This document shows, piece after piece, positions 55,369-64,000 of a DNA stretch of 64,000 bases; position 1 is the stretch's first letter, and each line of letters starts with the position of its first letter. This DNA comes from Galbula dea. Lineage: Eukaryota; Chordata; Aves; Piciformes; Galbulidae. Both the position numbers and the translations under genes were made by a program. Where the stretch lies: the NCBI GenBank assembly GCA_013399015.1, contig VWZX01008936.1, forward strand, positions 2,808,327 through 2,872,326. Direction: 5' to 3'. The notes under the pieces were generated by a model, which saw only the letters and a program-made list of their open reading frames with translations, had not been told where the DNA came from and did not search any database.

Positions 55369-58300
55369 CTTCCAACAGTATAGGTCATAAGCCTTGCCTG
55401 AGGATTTCACAACAGTTTGGTCCCATATTTATAAACAAACCATGATGTTTATTATTGTGATGCATTTTGCTGAGAGTCCCAAATCTGCTGTCATCTAAAT
55501 TTAAAGGAATGATATAAAACTGTCTCTGCAGATTCCCTTTAAACCACTTTGTTTAGTAGTCTGTGCCATCAGAAGGGTAATTTATGGGCTGTACAGCTGT
55601 TATATATAATATGTCAAAACTGTGTGGCTGTAAATGATCTTTTGATAAGGTCAGACTCTGAAGTGTTGTAAATAGTTCAGTTCTGACACCTACATCACAT
55701 TTGTGTGTACTAGGTAACATTTAAATTAGAGATACTGTGTTTGTGCTGTGTGTTCCCAAATGGAGATGATGACCCCACCCCTCAGGTGGAAGATCTGAGT
55801 TCTGCTGGTGTATGCAGAAGTCTGGAAGCTCAAAGGTGTTCTTAGCCATCTAGATTAAGCCCAGCTTGTGTCTGTGGTTTTTTGTCCTCATTTACTTGCT
55901 GTACCAAGATGTGTTGTTATGTCTGAGCCACCCTCTCGGATGCATTTCCTATCCTGGTCTGCTGCCCACAGAGCACCTCTCTGTGCACAAGGATTGCACC
56001 ATCCCAGTGTGCTGCTGAACTGGTCACCTGCTGTGTGAGCCCTCCAAGCATCTGCAGGTCCTGTGCTGGACAGCCTTAAGAAGAGTTAGTTTTGTGTGAG
56101 GGATTTCCCCTTTTCGTGGGGGTGTTTTCATAAAGGCTTTTCTGTTACCTTGGCATCACAAAGTGGGTAGTACATGAGAAACAATTTGGTCTCTGTGATA
56201 AATAGCAGACTCTTTCAAATTCTGTTGAGATTCTTTACACTTAATTTAGTTCATTTTTTACTGCTTTTTAAGGTAGTAAAAGTAGTCAACACTACCAGTT
56301 AGTTGTCTTTATTAAGAATCAAGCTTTTACTGATCACTTTGGGAAGATGGAGATACCTCATATTTAATAACCTTGTATCATTCACCTGTAGCTTTAAAAA
56401 TGTGTCTTATGCAAAACTTCTATGTTTGAAGCTTCATGGATTCTTGACCAGAGGCAAAGCTGTGATTATTTCCACAAAAATACATACTGCATGTAAAAAG
56501 GATGCTTCTGTTCAGACTCTTCTGAGGAGCAGGGTTACATGTTTTCATGGGCCATCCTATCTGGACTGTGCTGTGGAACATATGCCCAAAAAAATATTTG
56601 CAAGAGGAACCTTTGTGTGGCTGTGGTTTAGATTTAATACGTTTTTGTCTTGTTTGGCTGTTTCTGTATTGCAGTTGATGGGTAGGCAGGAAAGCAGCTG
56701 CAAGCAGCTTGCTGTGCAAGTGCTCCGAGCAGGCAGCGGAAGGCATGCTACAGCTGTGGTTTGATGTTACACTCGGAGAATACCAGCCTTAACCATTGCC
56801 ACCCTTGCTACCTTCCGCGTCAGCCTGCTGCCACCTCTGTCGTGTTGGTGCAACTGCCTCTGCAAACTACAGTAAGCAGCTGATGCAGCAGAAAACCCGT
56901 GTGACAGAGATATTCAGGTGGTTATTCTTAAAACCTGAGCTTGCATTGGAGGGTTTTATTTAGTTTGTGGGTTATCTCTTTTTGTCACCCACGAGCAGAG
57001 CAGCTGTTGACAGGCACAGTTGCCATCACTCTTTCCAGAGGGTGCTGTCACCTTCCTGCTGCTGCAATGCAGTTCATTGTGTCCTGTGCCATACAACTGG
57101 CCCAGTGACTGGTGTTGATGGCTTAGTTTTCATGCTGTTCAGTCTCCTGGTGTGCTTCCCCGTGCAGCCCTGTGAGCGATTCTGAGAGCAGCAGGAGCAA
57201 GATGAGGATGGCAAGGATGCAGGAGAAGGGCAGGGATGCTTATTTTAGCAGCAGTGCTGCTATATGCCAATTGTAAGTGACCTTAATCATAGCCAAAGGT
57301 CCTGCCTTCTGTCACTCTTGGTATTAATGCCTCAGCAAATGGCACTTTAATAGTTTTTTTTTTTACGGTGCCAGAACCTGGACTGAATTGGAGCAAGAAG
57401 AGGCTGCTGCACTCCACAGGTGTTAATGGGAGCACTGGATCCTATGAGGCTATCCTTGTACTTAATAGCTTACTGACCTCTGTACACCTTGCAAGTCCTG
57501 CTAGAAACAGGCCTGAAACAATGAGCATCCTTAACCAAAGTGTGTATTGTAAAACTCTGCTTAATTATTTTTGTCTCATCTGGTGAGATGGTTTTGATTT
57601 TTTGCACTAGTTAGGTGATTGCAGATAAAATATGACTTTAAAAACAGTCTTTTGATTTCAGAAAGAATTCACTCCCCACCACTACCACTCCCTCCATTCC
57701 CCCCCACCCCAAGGAAAAAGGAATAAAAGGTTTCAAGTTTTTAGCAATTGGGTAGTTATTAAGGAAATAATTGTTATTTGCTCTTTTCTGTGTGGAATAG
57801 GTAATACTGGAAACGTAATACTGCAACAGACATGCATGCAGCTGCTGAAAGGTGGTACTGTTTTGCCATGAGGTTAAATGCCAACTGAAACATTGCTGCA
57901 GTTTCTTTTCAGAAAGGTGAAAGCAAAATAATTGAAGGATTGTTTGCCAGTGGAAACATGATTGGTTTTATACGGTACGAAGAAGCAAAATTAACTAGTG
58001 CTGCCTGCTTGCAGTTGTCCTGCAAGACAGTCATTAAACAAGTCTCAATACAGTTACCACTGTATATTATTTAGGTGCAATTACAGCTACAGATTTTCTG
58101 AAGGAAAGGTAGATAGGAAGAGTTTCCAGTCATCCTTTGTAGAGAAGATAAAAATATGATTGCCTCATGCAGCAGCTCTTGGCTCTACAGTCTCCTAAAT
58201 TCATCTCAAGGAGATGGAGACTCTTGTTCTGTGTGAGCCAAGTTCCAAATTTCAGGTAACTGCAGGTAGTATTTTCTTAGTAGCAGGATCACTTGCCAAG

Positions 58301-61070
58301 GAAACTGAAAAAATAATCTTCCTCTTTGTTTTTTAATTACTTAAAGGTGTACTTGGGGACAAGGAGTCTGTTCTCCAGTCTATGCAGCTGAGGGTGCAGT
58401 GACTTTGGCAGGGGCATCCCAAATTTCCTTAGCTGGCTGTGGGTCACCAGAGGGCAATGGTTGGAGTATGGTGCAGGGAACCAATTTCTTCCTCTTCTTC
58501 ATGTGGCATTGGTGACTCTAAAACATTCATGCCTTCCTACAGCTCTCTTCAAAAGCTGAAGGAAACATTTGCTTCCACATCAGAAGAGGTGGATTGGAGT
58601 GGTTTTCTGGTGTGTGAAATCCTGAAATGTATCTAAAATAATTCCTTTTGTAGGTAATCTGACTTGATGTTGCTGTGGTCTTTTCGACACCCACTGTTCT
58701 CACTGGTTTTATAGTGTTCCTAAATATCTTTATGTTGGGGGCAAACAAACAGCAGACAAATCTGTACTTGCACAATGTGCAGAGTTCAGTTCCTGATCTG
58801 TAACAGGCTTTAATATGCTAGTTTGAAGAGGGTTGGTGTTTTCATGGTATAACATTGTACTTTGCACCACTGATATTCTGAGAGGGTTTTTTTCTAGGCA
58901 AAGGTTTCTTGCCTGTGTCATACCTGTTTCCTTTTGGTCTCTGGTCTGTTTTAAGTACATTTTTTCATCACTTGTGCCTACCTAAAATATTTGAGAAGAG
59001 TGCCTTCTTATCCCCCACCATTCATGTTAAACAACAGCAGAGAAGAGGAGCTGCAGATGGTGCTTAAACCTGAAAAAGTTAGATACACGCAGCTACTGAA
59101 GACAGTAAGATTGCTTAGAATGACAGATATGGGCCAGAGCTAGAAGAGTGAAAAATCTTAATGAGGAGTTAAGGCTTTCATGGGAGATTTAAAGGCAAAT
59201 CAAGGAATTTTGATCAAAGTCCTCAGCCTAGAAGGGAACAGGTGATGGGTGGATTGAGACTGCTTCTGTTGTTTTCAGGGTGAGCTGTATGCAGTGGGCT
59301 ATCTGAAGTTTTATTTCAAATGTTAGTGTTCAGAGGATCATTCTGAAGGTGCTCTTGAGTTGTTGGTTTGTTTTTTTTTTTGGTTGCTTCTGCCTTTCCC
59401 TGTAGCTCTTGATTCAGCAGTTATTAAGCTCTGTTTAAAACACTGCCCTAATAGAACTTTGGTTTTCTATGCTGAAGAAATCTGTTCTTTTTAGAGCTAA
59501 AACTTAGTCATAGGTTCATATAGTCCATACCTGGCAGTATCAATGTTTCATATCCTTTAAGTACAGTAGGAGATCCTAACTTTTTGTACAAAGTGTTTTA
59601 CTTATTCTAAAGATGAGACATTCTAAAAAAAATAATTACTTTTAACTACATTGGGTACTTGTTGCTAGTTGTATGTAATCTGTCATTGTTCAGAGCACTA
59701 AGGGCCACTTAAAATTGCAAATCAAGCATATTTGTGCTCTCTGTGCCAGTCTTTACCAGCTCATACAGTGACTATTTGGCCTCATGAATGATTTTTGCCC
59801 GTAATTTCTTTCAAGGATTCATAGTTGTATTAGGAAGGATATTAAGTTTGAAGGGATACCAAAATGTATGTCTATGCATGTTAAATAATTCTGTCTGTCC
59901 AACCCTACCCAAGAAAAGACAGTGTTTTGCCCTGCAATGAAGATTGTTTAATGTAATGACATGATGGAATGATGTCGTTGGGACAAGTCAGAAGTGTGAG
60001 GTTGTGGTCAGTCCCAGTGCCACAACTCTGTGTTGAGGCTCACGGCTTCATTAGGGCTCTTTTCTTAAATGTGTGCCCTTGGCTTTTGCACTTCATCACC
60101 TTCCACCATTCAGTTTCTTAGTCCCTTCCCTTTACTAATTGTGATAGTTGTCTGTCTGGCTTCATGCTGCAGAGCTGTGTTCAGCTGACTGCCTTTCCCT
60201 CTTTTTTTTTTTTCCCTTTTTTTCTTTGTTTTTAAAAACCTCACTGCAGAGGTTGATTTGTCCAGTGTGTCAGGAGCTGCTGGAAAAAAGATACTGCTGA
60301 AATTATGTCGATTGATAATTGTAGGGGAAACACACAAACCCCATTGTGTGCTGCCTTAACTAGAAGTGTTGTGAACGTTCTTACTGGCTGTTTTTGAAGG
60401 TGGAAAAAAATTGCTGGCCTTCCTTGTTTTTTGAGTGGAGAGAGAGATTTCCCCACATATATTTTTATGTTCCCACTGTCATCTGGAAATCAAAACTTTA
60501 ATCTAGAGTTACTTAATATGCTTGCAAAGCTTAAAAATAAACTATTTGAAGTATTATAGAGAGGAGAGGGAAACTGTATGCAGTACATATTCACAAATAG
60601 TTTTGTTTTGACATTTATCTTGCTGTAGTCATTCTGCCAATTGGCTTCAGGCACGGCTACCAAAAGAACGAACACATGTTGCATTCATTAGTTCTCATCT
60701 GGCTATGCTTCATCTTGCAAGACAGACGAAATCATGATCATGCTGAATAGACTAATGCACTTGTAATATGAGTTCCCTTCTGCTGAATAGAGTGATAGAT
60801 TTGCAAATCTGCTGCTTTTAAGCCACTGTGTTTTGCTTCGTTTAATATAATGGATATGAGTGTAGTGCAGTGATGTCATTGCTTTTTCATCTGGAAAGAT
60901 GTCATGTGAAAAATATTCAAATATAATACTGTACAAACAGCCACCCCTTTCTCCCCCCTCCGTGTGAACTTCTCATGTTACACTGTGCTTTGACTGACAT
61001 TAAGTCTGTGGCATTTCTGACACACGGGCAAACGCACTCTGGAACAATAATGCTTTATCTGAATCGACTG
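55369..61070. other. Intronic stretch before the second CpG island
   Basis: AT-rich intron with a C-rich tract at 57671-57712 and T runs near 59371 and 60202. Around 56.68-57.2 kb the sequence is somewhat richer in GC, with a few CpGs, but it shows no framed exon. The 153-codon + strand frame at 56303-56764 has no recognisable domain and is not called. Confidence 0.55.
57671..57712. repeat. C-rich tract, possible G-quadruplex on - strand
   Basis: A pyrimidine tract dominated by C with four or more C runs of three to seven, so the - strand carries matching G runs. A structural role is possible but unproven. Confidence 0.5.
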
Positions 61071-61073
61071 AGT

Positions 61074-61081
61074 TATAAAAA
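61074..61081 (+). promoter_or_regulatory. EML4: TATA box candidate of the internal EML4 promoter
   Basis: TATAAAAA lies just before the second CpG island. A start about 30 bases downstream would be near 61105, giving a leader of roughly 580 bases before the ATG at 61682. That leader holds several upstream ATGs, so a start inside the CpG island is also likely. In an AT-rich genome a TATA match alone is weak evidence; its position makes it worth noting. Confidence 0.4.
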
Positions 61082-61575
61082 TCCCTTCCATTAGCCATTT
61101 GTTAGACTGGGGGCAGATTGATTGCTCTTGGCTTTTTATAGCTAATGTCACAATTTGGAATCCAGCCGTTAAGTACCTTGCAGTGCAGTGCGATCGGAAA
61201 GGGGGGAGGGATGGTGGCTTGCCGCCGCGACAGCCCAGTTACTGTGATTTTACTCGGGAAGGGTGCAAGACCCTGCCTGTGTGTAAACAGCTGCCGGTTG
61301 CCCGAGTTGCAGGTTGTTGAGGTCTACTTCCCTTCAGAAGAGACGTCTAAGCCGCAATGCCATGGTGTCTGAGGGGTAGCAGCTTTCCTGCGCTTAGTGA
61401 GTGCCTCTGCGAGTGCATGGCTGACGTCTGAGGGTTAGCCACTCCCTGCGGCAGCCGCCGAGTTTTGTCCCTATCCCAGCATCTCACTCTCACCGGGACT
61501 GCCGGGAGAGTAAGAGGGACAAGCTGCTTCCAGCAGCGCTTGGTGGCCTGGGAGGGTCTCCTTGGAGCCCGTGCC

Positions 61576-61611
61576 ATGCCGGCCGGGCCGGGGAGTGGGG
61601 GCTTGCAGTGA
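61576..61611 (+). other. Short upstream ORF in the alternative first exon
   Basis: ATG at 61576 (G at -3) opens an 11-codon frame (MPAGPGSGGLQ) with TGA at 61609-61611, ending 70 bases before the proposed start at 61682. If transcription starts upstream of it, it would probably tune translation of the alternative isoform. Another ATG, at 61145, opens a 75-codon frame, present only if the start is near the TATA motif. Confidence 0.35.
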
Positions 61612-61681
61612 GCCTCGCCGGGAGCACAGCGTGGGCTGCCAAAGGGCCAACTTGGCATTGCTGGCAACGTCGATGAGAGGA

Positions 61682-61748
61682 ATGGAAGACAGCTTGCCCT
61701 GCCTGGCGGCAGCCTGCGACCCCTCAGCGCTCGTCAGCTTCTGCACCG
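61682..61748 (+). CDS. EML4: Alternative EML4 first coding exon with EML1-like N-terminus
   Basis: ATG at 61682 (G at -3, G at +4) opens 22 codons, beginning MEDSL and ending CDPSALVSFCT, plus one base G before a donor at 61749. EML1, as recalled, begins MEDGF and ends its corresponding segment YDTSSLLQFCN, also 22 residues before a DDSxSAAS junction. Ungapped comparison gives 8 of 22 identities (M1 E2 D3 D13 S15 L17 F20 C21), concentrated at the two ends. Phase 1 lets it join EML4 exon 2 exactly as the canonical exon does (G|AT gives D). An in-frame ATG nine bases upstream (61673) has a poor context, and an in-frame TAA at 61511 limits any extension. The isoform would keep the trimerisation coiled coil and propellers and differ only in the extreme N-terminus. 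Confidence 0.8.
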
Positions 61749-61754
61749 GTAATG
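61749..61754 (+). other. EML4: Splice donor of the alternative first exon
   Basis: CCG followed by GTAATG, an acceptable 5' splice site (GTAA core). It follows the first base of a codon, the same phase as the canonical exon 1 donor at 2858, so both can share one acceptor. Confidence 0.75.
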
Positions 61755-61870
61755 TACCGCCTGTCCTGTATGGGGGTCTGTGAACTGACCGTGCCTCTGT
61801 GCGGCGTGCCTCTGAGGGCTCTCGGAAATGACCTCCAGCTCTTTTCGTTCCGCGCTTCCCTTCCTCGGTG

Positions 61871-64000
61871 GTGAAATGGGGAAATCTGTAAAGTAGATAA
61901 CGGAGTAAATATTTATTGGTGTGATTGAATCTGCACCCATGTTAGCAGGCGGCAGGGTGTGCTTACTCAAGGACTGAGGTGGCTTGGTGCCATGCAACAT
62001 CCTAACCATCAGAAAATTAAAAACATGGAGTTAAATAAAATTTTTATGTATGTGGATAGAAGAAAAAATGAGAGGGAGATAGTACAAAGTTAATAACTTG
62101 CTGGACAGAAGGCTCCTGCAGTGCGTGTGCTTGCACCACCACCTCAGCAGTGTGACTTCTGCCTGGTATCCTGGTGTGGTCCTTCAGCTGGGAGGGGGAA
62201 GAATTTTGTCCAAGGCACCTTTTGCAGCTCTCAGGAGAGAGCTGTATCTCCAGTCCTTCATCATGACCTCTCAGTTTTATGCTTTACAAAGGAAAATAAG
62301 AGGAATCCCCCAGCGGGAAGTGTGGGCTGTTCAGGGGCTGTTCAGGCAGGGGGAGGCAGTAAAGGCTCGTTCACAGGAGGTACTTCCTAACTATCTGCTG
62401 CAGCCTCAGTTGTGTGTGTTGCTGTACTTTTTGTCTCTGTGCCCTTCAGAACTATGTTTCCCCCCCACATACACGTGCTTTGTTAGTAAAAATGTGAAAT
62501 GAACACGTATTTTCTTTTTTTAAAGAGCTGCTATTAAGCCAGCATTTCTTCAGTGTAAGTTGGGTAATTAATTGCAGCATTGTAGTTGTATTAAGCAAAA
62601 ATATATGAGTTAAGCCTTAACAAGACCAATCAACCAAACAACCCCCACCAACAGATCAGAGAGAGATGTATTGCTCCTGTATACAGTGGAGGAGTGTGTT
62701 ATTGCAAATGAAACAAACATCACTGCGCAGCTCTTTTGTGTGCATTCATGCTGTGTTGTGTAGAAAAGCTTCCACTTCTGGTCTAAAACGTGATGGTTAA
62801 CAGGAAAGTTTAGTTTAAAGAAAACATTAAAATAAGGACAAGTGTTAAATGCATAGATTTCTGTGTATTTAGTGGGAGAAAGAAATGACCTTGGTACAGT
62901 GTGTTTCCTTAAAGTGAGCAGTGCACTGACTTTATCTGCTTCAGAATTCAAAGCATTTGGTTGTAACCATCAGGAAAGAGGGAGGATGAATTGGAAATTT
63001 TAAAATTGCAAGTGCTTCATACCATCTAAAAAGATTGCAGGCTTGCAAGGATTTTTATGGTAGAAAAGAACGGCTGACATTTATTTGTCTTCAGAACAAA
63101 ATTCAAAAGAACACCAATTGCAATGGCTATAACTTGCAGCTTTGTTACTGATGAGTAGAGGTTTACGTTAAGGCATTTACATTGACTATAATAGCTTTTA
63201 GCAAGAGTTCCTATGATCCTCTGTAAAAAAAAAAAAATAGTGTCTTAGACTTGAGCTTGACACTTGTTGAATTTCAGAAGCGAGTGTGGCACCATGGATT
63301 TGGCTAGAAAGCCAGCAGAATAGCGTGCAAGAAATAGATTCTTTTCTCATGCTTGCGTTCTACTTGAATTTTTTTCTGCTTCTTAGAAAATAATTTTGAC
63401 TAAAATCTTGATACAGGACTGAATATTTTGCCGAATGAGAATTAAAGACCACATTTGTAATTAAAGGAAAATGTGGCTTTGGATAACTCTTGGCAGTGTA
63501 ATATATTCTGCTGATTTAAATCTTGATTCCTACTTACATCATTAGACCTGATGTACTTCTATATAAAGTTTTCTGAGGAATGTGTGTTGGCTGGCAAGTA
63601 AACTTAGAGTGATAAGAAACTGGTATGATGGAGAACCAACAAGTGTTTTATTCTTATGAAATTTCTAACCTCATCCTAAAGAACTCCTTGCCTTGAGGGC
63701 TTTTAGCAACTTTGAAGTGGTAACAAGTAGGAAAAAGCCTGAGATTAAGCTGTAAAAATAGTTTGGTTTTTTTTTTTGGCCATATATGCTTATTCTTGCT
63801 TTATTTAAAGGAGATGAAGACTTTGTACTAACACTAGGACATTTCAGGTGAGGTTTTGGGGTCTGACGTATTTTACGTGAGAGTCAGTGCTGTCACAGCT
63901 AGTTTTAAAACTACTTTAAATTACTTGTAATGAGTAATCAGTAAGTAATTAATCCACATTATCATTTTCATCTCCCAAGAGTATCAGATGCAGAGCAAGC
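61871..64000. other. Intronic stretch after the alternative exon, no further exon seen
   Basis: AT-rich intron to the window edge, with A13 at 63225-63237 and T11 at 63767-63777. I searched by eye for EML4 exon 2 coding sequence in all + frames and did not find it. Open frames at 62098-62502 (+) and 62610-62951 (-) have no recognisable domain. Confidence 0.6.

Larger units (their letters stand above)
61185..61870 (+). promoter_or_regulatory. EML4: Second CpG island, candidate internal EML4 promoter
   Basis: About 700 bases of raised GC and frequent CpG, some 59 kb inside the CpG-poor intron. CpG islands of this type usually mark promoters. It contains a short coding segment ending in a splice donor (61682-61748) that fits an alternative EML4 first exon. 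The - strand frames here look like composition shadows. An alternative is a promoter for an unrelated non-coding transcript, but the peptide match argues for EML4. Confidence 0.75.
2858..64000 (+). other. EML4: EML4 intron 1 (incomplete, runs off the window)
   Basis: From the exon 1 donor to the window end I could not find a sequence encoding the expected exon 2 (DDSISAAS followed by the SDVQDRLSALE-type coiled-coil start). The intron is therefore at least 61 kb, in keeping with the very long first intron of EML4 in mammals. It contains CR1 fragments, simple repeats and a second CpG island with a candidate alternative first exon at 61682-61748. This reading assumes that the assembly is contiguous and that no short exon was missed by eye. 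Confidence 0.8.

Noticed and set aside
56303..56764. 153-codon + strand frame
   Set aside because: No recognisable domain, and the composition is that of ordinary intron.
61673..61681. In-frame ATG nine bases upstream of the chosen alternative start
   Set aside because: T at -3 and A at +4 make a weak context. The EML1 comparison starts at MED, which fits 61682.
61562..61783. 73-codon frame starting upstream of the alternative EML4 exon
   Set aside because: Its first codon is TTG, not ATG. The in-frame ATG at 61682 has good context and gives the match to EML1 length, and the reading past 61748 is intron.
62098..62502. 134-codon + strand frame after the second CpG island
   Set aside because: Starts at TTG, has no domain, and lies outside the CpG-rich part with no splice support.
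63801..63850. 'gatgaagactttgtactaac' followed by a GTGAGG-like donor, considered as EML4 exon 2
   Set aside because: The reading does not give DDSISAAS or the coiled-coil residues in any frame.

Overview
The window is vertebrate, and almost certainly bird, nuclear DNA. It is AT-rich and CpG-poor, with no dense run of open reading frames. The dispersed repeats I recognise are copies of the avian LINE CR1, including its usual 3' end (the 'attctatgattctat' tail on one strand and 'tcacagaatcatagaat' on the other).

It holds the 5' end of one gene, EML4 (echinoderm microtubule-associated protein-like 4), on the + strand. The canonical first coding exon lies in a CpG island at about 2.0-3.6 kb. It encodes MDGFAGSL and ends in phase 1 at a GTGAGC donor (2833-2857, donor 2858). 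I found no EML4 exon 2 in the rest of the window, so from 2858 to the end the sequence is read as intron 1. The first 2 kb is upstream flank with one CR1 remnant and no gene I can support. Directly upstream of the start codon, a 200-bp block of the 5' leader is present twice, head to tail, with no difference I can see (2391-2590 and 2591-2790). Each copy carries the same short upstream ORF.

The most interesting feature is about 59 kb into the intron. A second CpG island (about 61.19-61.87 kb) follows a TATAAAAA motif at 61074. It contains a short ORF that starts in good Kozak context at 61682, encodes 22 residues (MEDSL...CDPSALVSFCT) and stops at a GTAATG splice donor, again in phase 1. Those 22 residues align without gaps to the N-terminus of the paralogue EML1 as I remember it (MEDGF...YDTSSLLQFCN), and the phase fits splicing to EML4 exon 2 (G|AT, giving D, then DSISAAS). 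I infer a second EML4 promoter and first exon encoding an EML1-type N-terminus, exchanged for MDGFAGSL by promoter choice.

The rest of the intron holds CR1 fragments at 11.0, 12.3-13.2, 14.7, 26.7-27.5, 53.8 and 55.3 kb, low-complexity tracts, and long stretches in which I see no gene. No rRNA, tRNA, CRISPR array or intact mobile element was seen.
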